6,628 nucleotides of DNA from PGYR01 sp048267165. GTDB taxonomy: Bacteria; Bacteroidota; Ignavibacteria; Kapaibacteriales; UBA2268. The notes below the pieces were generated by a model, which was not told where the DNA came from, ran no database searches, and saw only the letters and a program-made list of their open reading frames with translations. The translations under genes and the position numbers were made by a program. Below, piece after piece: positions 1-4,547 of this stretch (within the stretch, counting starts at the first letter, position 1; each line of letters opens with the position of its first letter). The stretch lies in contig JBLWYD010000122.1 in assembly GCA_048267165.1 (NCBI GenBank), forward strand, positions 1 through 6,628, read 5' to 3'.

Positions 1-1
1 G

Positions 2-85
2 GTAACCAAAACCCATAAAGTTATTAGGGAAGGGGAGTTAAGTGAATTTATTTTAGAGAAGATGAATTCTTACCAAATCTCTTAA
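2..85 (+). CDS. Possible C-terminal tail of an unidentified protein (5' end outside window)
   Basis: The second forward frame is open from the left edge to a TAA at 83-85 and gives 27 residues ending in EKMNSYQIS. The composition (VTKTHKVIREGELSEFILEKM) is that of an ordinary soluble protein with a charged amphipathic helix. The other forward frames stop almost at once. The segment is too short to identify a family, and an open stretch of this length could occur by chance. The stop codon lies inside a 10-bp palindrome (CTCTTAAGAG, 79-88). No convincing terminator follows, though the DNA after it is rich in T-runs (110-150). Confidence 0.4.
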   Translation, partial: VTKTHKVIREGELSEFILEKMNSYQIS

Positions 86-119
86 GAGGTTATTGTTGGA
101 AAGAGAGATTTTTATCGCT

Positions 120-158
120 TGTAGATTTTTGGTTTTTTTGAGCTTTTTTTGATCTACA
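120..158. repeat. 7-bp inverted repeat around a T-rich loop
   Basis: TGTAGAT at 120-126 is the exact reverse complement of ATCTACA at 152-158. The 25-nt interval between them contains runs of five, seven and eight T. It lies about 35 nt after the possible gene end at 85, so it could help end transcription. The T-runs are in the loop and not after the stem, so it is not a classical intrinsic terminator. Confidence 0.3.
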
Positions 159-172
159 TAGCAAAAGTCCAC

Positions 173-194
173 ACCCTAGATAAACCCTAGATAA
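173..194. repeat. Perfect 11-nt tandem duplication (ACCCTAGATAA x2)
   Basis: ACCCTAGATAA occurs twice back to back at 173-183 and 184-194. The duplicated AAACCCTA (182-189) also has a perfect reverse complement, TAGGGTTT, at 243-250. The DNA between contains two further imperfect AGGWTTAG-like copies (about 205-224). Together these make a small patch of direct and inverted repeats with no coding capacity. Confidence 0.6.
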
Positions 195-259
195 GCCCGA
201 ACTAAGGTTTAGATTAGGATTTAGCGAAAAGCGATGAGCGAATAGGGTTTTTAATTTGG

Positions 260-295
260 GAGACGTGAAGCGTGAGACGTGAAGCGTGAATCGTG
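260..295. repeat. Five-copy 7-nt tandem repeat, consensus GARNCGT
   Basis: Five consecutive heptamers are visible: GAGACGT (260), GAAGCGT (267), GAGACGT (274), GAAGCGT (281) and GAATCGT (288), followed by a G. The first four form a perfect 14-nt unit repeated twice. The block is more GC-rich than the surrounding AT-rich intergenic DNA. From memory, similar short 'cgtga'-type tandem blocks recur between genes in marine flavobacterial genomes; this was not checked. No coding role is apparent. Confidence 0.75.
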
Positions 296-438
296 TATTT
301 TAATTCTAATTTCTCTTTGCTCTTTAATTTTCGGTTACTTAATCGAGAAAAGCATTTTTATTGGAAAAGTGTTTTGAGGATTTAATATATTTACGTTTCT
401 CCCCGATTAATTATCTCAATGCGGAATCCCGTAATGGG

Positions 439-463
439 TTGATTTTGTATTGTTTTACATTTG
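439..463 (+). promoter_or_regulatory. Bacteroidota-type promoter for the lipoprotein pseudogene
   Basis: TACATTTG at 456-463 matches the Bacteroidota -7 consensus TAnnTTTG exactly. A TTG lies upstream at 439-441, but the 14-nt gap is shorter than the usual 17-23 nt, so the -33 half is weak. The start codon at 495 lies about 31 nt after the box, which would give a short leader of about 25 nt. The promoter looks intact although the gene it serves is interrupted. Confidence 0.5.
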
Positions 464-494
464 AGAATAATTACACTAACAAAACCACCAACAA

Positions 495-908
495 ATGATT
501 AAAAAATTATTTCTTTTGATTTTTGCATGTTCTATTTTAGGTTGCAAAAGTTACGGACAGGTTTTTGAAACTAAAGCTGACAATGTAAAAACTGTTGATT
601 AAACCTACGTTTTTGAGAATGACTCCTTGAAAATAACCTACAATCTTTGGAAAGAGAAAGGTTTAATGCAGTTTGAAATTTATAACAAACTCAAAACTCC
701 CATATATGTAGACTGGTGTAAATCATTCTATATAGACAATAAAGTTAAGCTTAATTATTGGGAGGATGTGGAGCTTACAAATGCGCTTTATCTTTGCTAT
801 TATTATGAAAGTGCTTTTTTAGGAAGACGTTCTGCAGGTTTTTCAAATTCTACTAAAACAAAGGAAGAAAGAATTACATTTATACCACCAAAAGCCAAAT
901 TTGATTAG
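495..908 (+). pseudogene. Interrupted small lipoprotein gene (in-frame TAA at 600-602)
   Basis: The ATG at 495 opens a signal peptide (MIKKLFLLIFACSILGCKS) with a lipobox-like ILGC, Cys17 being the likely lipidated residue. The frame reads on to VKTVD and hits TAA at 600-602. The same frame then continues without shift (TYVFENDSLKITYNLW...) to TAG at 906-908. The downstream part reads as a continuation of the same protein. It has the pattern YVFEND..KITY.LW..KGLM.F.IYNKL..PIYVDW, which I associate from memory with a family of uncharacterised Bacteroidota lipoproteins. Those proteins seem to continue past ERITFIPPK, where this copy ends in AKFD-stop, so it may also be C-terminally shortened. 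A TTG at 627 could give a 93-residue product, but it would have no signal peptide and start inside the conserved domain. A sequencing error at 600-602 is the main alternative. Function is unknown; the location would be a membrane anchor. Confidence 0.7.
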
Positions 909-1163
909 TTGCGATAATAAGTATATTGAGGAAAACCTTTTAGTTGGCAATGCTTTCTAAAATCAAATTCTTATGTAAAGTGTTTTCATAATTACTTTTT
1001 TAATTATTAATTTGTTGGTAATTAAACAATATGCTATTAACTTGGAATTATTTCAGTTTAGATAAAACAAAACTCCCAAATTCCAAGCTATTTCGAAATT
1101 TGGGAGGTAATGCTGCAAAAAATTAATAGTCTGCGAGATTAAAGCAAGCTATTTCAAGGTTCG
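909..1163. other. Convergent intergenic region
   Basis: This AT-rich gap separates the plus-strand lipoprotein pseudogene from the minus-strand propeller gene. Besides the terminator at 1061-1106 it holds only a weak AT-rich inverted repeat (TAATTAC 989-995, GTAATTA 1018-1024). I see no recognisable remnant of the missing lipoprotein C-terminus directly after 908; the frame closes again at once (TAA TAA at 915-920). Confidence 0.6.
1061..1106 (-). terminator. Rho-independent terminator of the FG-GAP/T9SS gene
   Basis: CTCCCAAATT (1073-1082) and AATTTGGGAG (1097-1106) form a perfect 10-bp stem with a 14-nt loop. Read on the minus strand, the stem is followed directly by TTTTGTTTTATC, a good T-tract. 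It begins 57 nt after the stop codon of the minus-strand gene. On the plus strand the stem is followed by GTAATGCTGC with no T-run, so it works best for the minus strand. Confidence 0.82.
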
Positions 1164-3224
1164 TTATTTTGTGATAACTAGCTTATGCGTGGCTTGTTTG
1201 CCATTGCTGCTTATTTGAACGATATATATTCCTTGCTCCAAAGTTCCAAGATTAACAGTTTTGTTTTCTCCCCTTTGCAGATCTACTTTTAAATCTTTTA
1301 CTTTTTGTCCCACGTAATTCATTATCCTTAATTCATATATACCCGTCTGTGATGCTATAACATTAATATCACCGTCAGTTTTTGCAGGGTTTGGATAGAT
1401 TTTAAAGACTTCATTACTGTTATTATCATTGGTGCCAAGTGGAGCATTGGAAACAGTAACCATCCATTCTTGACTATCTGTGCCATTTTCGGCAGTTACG
1501 AAATAGCTAACTGCGCCATTGGAGAAATCAACTGTTTCGCCTGAACCCGGAGTAATGGTTGCCCCTGCCGATACAGTTATTTCAGGAGTAAGCGTAGTAA
1601 GATCTGTACCGTTTTCCACTTCAACTGAAACGGTATGAGCCGCTGTATCAATAGTTGCCCCCCCGGTTTGTTGATCAAGACTGAAACTTAAAATGTCTGT
1701 GGCATTATTTGCACTTTCTTCTGGAATTTGATGAATTTCATTGATATTTGGATTTGAAATTACTTGATGAATTCCTGAGGGCCAGAAAATTTCAATTCTA
1801 TCAATACTTGTTTCTGAACCTATACCAAACGTTTGTACAAGAGAGCTTCCGGTGTACTGTCCTGTTGAGGAAGCTACTTCTCGCGTTTGAACCATGCCAT
1901 TGGAATAGCAATAAATGCGGGCGCCAATAGCAGAGCGGTTTGAAATTACGCCTTCCAATCTAATGCTAATCCAATTGTTATCACCTCCATTGTTTTTATA
2001 AAGTCCGTGTACGATTGTAGTGGAGTATGATGGAGTGAAAATATCAGCATATCCGTCATTATTATAATCTGAGATTGTAGAACAGAAATCGCGAATTGGT
2101 GTTTGCGTAGAGGCATCGTCAGTTTGATCTGTAAAGGTTTCATCCCCATTGTTTTTATACAGATTATTGAGACGTCTTTGGCTTCCACCATTATTGGAAA
2201 CAGTAAGATCTAGATACCCATCATTATCAATGTCTAGCCAAGCGGACCCGAAAGTTTGTCCACCATCAGTAGAAGGAGTGGAATTCACGAGTTCAAAATC
2301 GCCGTTTCCTATGTTTTTGTATAAAAAATTGTGTTTTATATCGGCAAAATCATTAACTGTAATATAAACATCCATGAGACCATCGTTATTAAAATCGCCC
2401 CAAGAGCTTCCCTGTGTTAATGCCGAGTCGTTCGCTATTATGGATGTGGTATTTTTTGTAAAAGTACCATCCCCGTTGTTATGGTAAAGACAGTTGTCCT
2501 GCCCAGGTAACGCTGAATAGAAGTAATTTACTACATATAAATCTTGGAAGCCATCGTTGTCATAATCAACCCAATTGGCGCTATAGGTATTAAAATTATC
2601 GGTGACAATTTCACCTTCGGTTATTTTGGTGAAAGAGCCATCGCCATTGTTTTTATATAGCCTATTCTCTTGAATAAAGTTAGATACGTATAAATCAATA
2701 AACCCATCATTGTCATAATCTGCCCAACTTGCACCTAGAGACCAATCCTGATCCGTAACAATTTCCCCTTCTAAGATTCGAGTGAAATTGCCACCACCGT
2801 CATTTCGAAATAAGAAATTGGCCGCGGTTTCATCGCCAGTGTTCCCGGTGTTGCAAATATAAAGATCTATATTGCCGTCGTTATTATAATCTCCCCAAGA
2901 ACAGGCAATTGAAGGTCCTGTTGTGGTGTAGATTACATTGTCTGTTTTTTCGGTAAAGCTACCGTCTCCATTATTAAGAAATAAAGTGGAAGGGTAATCT
3001 ATGGTTCCTACAATAAGTACATCGTCAAAACCGTCATTATTGTAGTCGGCAAAAGAGGCGCTATATGTTTTTATAAGTGCTTCTGGGAGGTCACCAGTTT
3101 CAACCTTGGTGTAATACTGCGCAGCCATTGGCTGTACAAGCAATATTAATAGGCTTATCACCATTAGTTGCCGTAGGTTTGTGTTTCTTTTCTTTTGTAA
3201 CTTTAATAAGGATTTTTTTTTCAT
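1164..3224 (-). CDS. Secreted FG-GAP/VCBS beta-propeller protein with ASPIC/UnbV domain and T9SS sorting domain
   Basis: This 686-residue protein has an N-terminal signal sequence (basic stretch 1-19, hydrophobic core about 21-31, likely cleavage after AA at 34-35). Met21 is an alternative start that gives a more compact signal peptide. Seven calcium-binding-type D-x-[ND]-N-D-G-x-x-D loops follow at residues 60, 112, 169, 220, 277, 331 and 386, spaced 51-57 residues apart. They alternate with NNGDGSFT-like turns, as expected of a seven-bladed propeller. Residues about 416-500 match an ASPIC/UnbV domain (SNRSAIGAR at 428-436, FGIG at 466-469, WPSG at 481-484). Residues 510-594 resemble the Ig-like DUF5018-type module of Bacteroidota surface proteins. 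Residues 606-686 are a type A T9SS C-terminal domain (YPNP at 610-613, ending HKLVITK). The protein should cross the outer membrane by T9SS and be surface-attached or released. Such propellers are associated with ligand binding or adhesion; no enzymatic motif is visible and the ligand is unknown. It ends the minus-strand gene series, with its own upstream promoter region and a strong terminator. Confidence 0.93.
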   Translation of the reverse strand: MKKKSLLKLQKKRNTNLRQLMVISLLILLVQPMAAQYYTKVETGDLPEALIKTYSASFADYNNDGFDDVLIVGTIDYPSTLFLNNGDGSFTEKTDNVIYTTTGPSIACSWGDYNNDGNIDLYICNTGNTGDETAANFLFRNDGGGNFTRILEGEIVTDQDWSLGASWADYDNDGFIDLYVSNFIQENRLYKNNGDGSFTKITEGEIVTDNFNTYSANWVDYDNDGFQDLYVVNYFYSALPGQDNCLYHNNGDGTFTKNTTSIIANDSALTQGSSWGDFNNDGLMDVYITVNDFADIKHNFLYKNIGNGDFELVNSTPSTDGGQTFGSAWLDIDNDGYLDLTVSNNGGSQRRLNNLYKNNGDETFTDQTDDASTQTPIRDFCSTISDYNNDGYADIFTPSYSTTIVHGLYKNNGGDNNWISIRLEGVISNRSAIGARIYCYSNGMVQTREVASSTGQYTGSSLVQTFGIGSETSIDRIEIFWPSGIHQVISNPNINEIHQIPEESANNATDILSFSLDQQTGGATIDTAAHTVSVEVENGTDLTTLTPEITVSAGATITPGSGETVDFSNGAVSYFVTAENGTDSQEWMVTVSNAPLGTNDNNSNEVFKIYPNPAKTDGDINVIASQTGIYELRIMNYVGQKVKDLKVDLQRGENKTVNLGTLEQGIYIVQISSNGKQATHKLVITK
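2043..3047 (-). repeat. Seven FG-GAP blade repeats within the propeller gene
   Basis: The DNA for the seven D-x-[ND]-N-D-G-x-x-D loops recurs about every 153-171 bp, seen on the plus strand as variants of CCATCATTGTCATAATC and CCATTGTTTTTATA. Blades around residues 150-205 are especially alike: EGEIVTD occurs at 152-158 and again at 203-209, each followed by similar loop sequence, which suggests a relatively recent internal duplication. Repeats of this kind can drive blade gain or loss by recombination. Confidence 0.8.
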
Positions 3225-3289
3225 AATGTTTAAATATATTAAGGAGTTAATAGAAAATTTTATACTGTTTTTAGTTGTATCATGAACGG

Positions 3290-3337
3290 TAAAATTAAAT
3301 TGTAGGGCTTTCCTATGGAAGCGTATTTTTACCTGTT
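3290..3337 (-). promoter_or_regulatory. Candidate operator and promoter of the FG-GAP/T9SS gene
   Basis: On the plus strand AGCGTATTTTTACCTGTT occupies 3320-3337. Read on the minus strand it is followed after 22 nt by TAATTTTA (3297 to 3290), one base off the TAnnTTTG box. The same element with the same 22-nt spacing precedes the receiver-only gene. The core GTATTTTTAC is a GTA-N4-TAC near-palindrome, as expected for a dimeric regulator. An imperfect TTCC-TAT-GGAA palindrome abuts it (3310-3320). Transcription would start near 3283, leaving a leader of about 60 nt. No clear -33 TTG is visible, consistent with activator dependence, but that is inference. Confidence 0.5.
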
Positions 3338-3346
3338 TTTTGAAAG

Positions 3347-3757
3347 CTACTTTAAAAACGTTTTCAATTCTGAAGGGAAATAAGACCCATTATCCATAAC
3401 TATGTTGTAGGTCTTTTTCAGCTGCAGCAGCGAGGGAGGTTTTATGAGAAAGCCTTTAACTCCAACTTCCATAGCCTCTTTTAAGTATTTTTCCTCGCCA
3501 AACATCGTGAGGATAATAATGCGTAGTTTGGGTTGTTGTTTAAGTGCTATAGTAGCAACTTCAATTCCATTGATGCCAGGCATACGGATATCCATAAAGA
3601 CGAGATCGGGACAGGTATCTTCCAAATCTTCAATAAATAGGGAGCCACTATCCATTTCAATAATCTCAATTGCTGGAGATAATTCTTTAAGCATTAAATG
3701 CAAGCCTTGACGAAAGGCAGGATGATCGTCAACAATTACTATTTTTATCATAGCCAT
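3347..3757 (-). CDS. Receiver-only (single-domain) response regulator, NarL-like
   Basis: The 136 residues are essentially one CheY-like receiver: acidic pocket D10/D11, phospho-acceptor D56 (FMDIRMP), switch T84, conserved K106 before P107. All key residues are present, so it should accept phosphate. It aligns along its length with the N-terminal half of the neighbouring 218-residue regulator, ending at SYFPSEL where that protein reads TYFSPEV and then continues to its HTH. Only about 120 bp separate this stop (TAG, 3347-3349) from the next gene, and I find no HTH in any frame there. The output domain is therefore absent, not frameshifted. ATG at 3757 is used; Met3 (ATG at 3751) is an equally plausible start. 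Possible roles are phosphate sink, competitor or protein-protein signalling from the adjacent kinase, or decay of a duplicated full regulator. A separate promoter lies upstream. Confidence 0.88.
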   Translation of the reverse strand: MAMIKIVIVDDHPAFRQGLHLMLKELSPAIEIIEMDSGSLFIEDLEDTCPDLVFMDIRMPGINGIEVATIALKQQPKLRIIILTMFGEEKYLKEAMEVGVKGFLIKPPSLLQLKKTYNIVMDNGSYFPSELKTFLK

Positions 3758-3770
3758 CTTTTGTGAGATA

Positions 3771-3818
3771 CAAAATTAGGCCAGAAACTAGGGTTGAAAC
3801 AGCGTAAAAATACCTGTT
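3771..3818 (-). promoter_or_regulatory. Candidate operator and promoter of the receiver-only gene
   Basis: On the minus strand TAATTTTG (3778 to 3771) is an exact TAnnTTTG match. TTTC lies 17 nt upstream, one base away from the TTTG seen at -33. Just beyond it, AGCGTAAAAATACCTGTT (plus strand 3801-3818) matches the element before the FG-GAP gene at 14 of 18 positions. The mismatches are only the central AAAA versus TTTT. The position directly upstream of the -33 region suits an activator site. The predicted start of transcription is only about 8-14 nt from the candidate start codons, so the leader would be very short. Confidence 0.55.
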
Positions 3819-3848
3819 AGGAAAGAAAGCGTTAATTGTTGACAAAAG

Positions 3849-3867
3849 GAAAGACCCCCTTAGGTGG
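3849..3867 (-). terminator. Weak terminator-like hairpin after the NarL-type regulator
   Basis: CCCCC (3855-3859), TTA, GGTGG (3863-3867) can fold into a short stem with one mismatch and a 3-nt loop. On the minus strand it is followed by TCTTTCCTTTTG. It lies 24 nt after the regulator's stop codon. The stem is short and the T-tract is interrupted by C, so termination may be partial or absent. Confidence 0.25.
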
Positions 3868-3890
3868 AGAAATGGGTGATATATGATGTT

Positions 3891-4547
3891 TTAAATAACA
3901 ACCAAATGATTTTTAATGGCATATATTACCAAATCCACAACATTTCTGGTGGCCGTTTTGGAAATCAGATTGGCTCTATGTCCTTCCACAGTTCGTCTGC
4001 TTATAAACAATTTGTCCGCAATTTCCTGAGTAGATAATCCTTTTACAATTTGTTGAAGTACATCAAGTTCTCTATCGGAAAGTCTTTCATTCATTTCTTC
4101 CAGAAAAACGCCTGAACCCGAAGTGGGTTGCCATTTGGAGATGTCTTCTATAACTTCTGGCGAAAAATAGGTTTTACCATTTACTACATTTTTTATAGCA
4201 TATTCCAGCTCTTTTTTACCTATGCTTTTTAAGATAAAACCCTTTACACCTGCTTCTGCCATTAACCGGAGGTATTTATGTTCACTGAACATTGTTAAAG
4301 TCATTATCTTAAGATCGGGATATTTTTCAAGTGCTTTTTTAGTGGCTTCAATACCATCCATCAGGGGCATTTTAATGTCCATCAACACAAGATCTGGCGT
4401 CATTTTGTCTAACAATTCCAAGAAATTCACGCCATTGGAAGCCTCACCAATTACCTTAAAATCATTGCATTCATTGATTAAAAGATTAAGGCCCTTCAAA
4501 AAAATAGCATGGTCATCTACCACAATAATTTTAATAATATTGGTCAT
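3891..4547 (-). CDS. NarL/FixJ-family response regulator (REC + LuxR-type HTH)
   Basis: The 218 residues have the normal length and order for this family. The receiver at about 5-122 has acidic residues D11/D12, phospho-acceptor D57 (LMDIKMP), T85 and K107. A linker follows at about 125-152, then a LuxR/GerE helix-turn-helix at 155-215. The HTH shows LSDRELDVLQQIVKGLSTQEIA, then the recognition region ISRRTVEGHRANLISK (182-197). The ATG overlaps the kinase stop codon (ATGA, 4544-4547), the usual sign of translational coupling and of a cognate pair. When phosphorylated it should dimerise and bind inverted repeats. The two AGCGTAnnnnTACCTGTT elements downstream in the locus are the obvious local candidates, although binding is inferred only. 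No autoregulatory site can be judged because the operon's promoter lies beyond the window. Confidence 0.96.
   Translation of the reverse strand: MTNIIKIIVVDDHAIFLKGLNLLINECNDFKVIGEASNGVNFLELLDKMTPDLVLMDIKMPLMDGIEATKKALEKYPDLKIMTLTMFSEHKYLRLMAEAGVKGFILKSIGKKELEYAIKNVVNGKTYFSPEVIEDISKWQPTSGSGVFLEEMNERLSDRELDVLQQIVKGLSTQEIADKLFISRRTVEGHRANLISKTATRNVVDLVIYAIKNHLVVI

Larger units (their letters stand above)
86..494. other. Gene-free intergenic region with repeats and one promoter
   Basis: No ORF here looks like a gene on either strand. The left half holds the T-rich inverted repeat (120-158), the 11-nt tandem duplication (173-194) and the heptamer repeat (260-295). The right half is AT-rich and ends in the promoter of the broken lipoprotein gene. 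From 296 to 430 I see no structured element. I saw no tRNA-like cloverleaf or riboswitch-like element. Confidence 0.6.

Noticed and set aside
260..295. CRISPR array
   Set aside because: The units are 7 nt, contiguous and without spacers.
989..1024. AT-rich inverted repeat as a terminator for the lipoprotein pseudogene
   Set aside because: The stem is only 7 AT-rich base pairs and is not followed by a T-run on the plus strand.
1748..1930. Plus-strand 60-codon ORF inside the propeller gene (and other plus-strand ORFs at 2149-2367, 3444-3710, 4222-4617, 4509-4706, 5799-6095)
   Set aside because: They lie antisense to genes with clear domains, have no promoter or family resemblance, and have the composition of reverse-strand shadows.
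1946..2191. Minus-strand 81-codon ORF in another frame of the propeller gene
   Set aside because: It overlaps the FG-GAP/ASPIC coding region completely and has no recognisable motif.
2503..2514. CAGGTAACGCT within the propeller gene, similar to both operator half-sites
   Set aside because: The 4-nt spacer and the TAC half are missing, and it is explained by codons for the local protein sequence.
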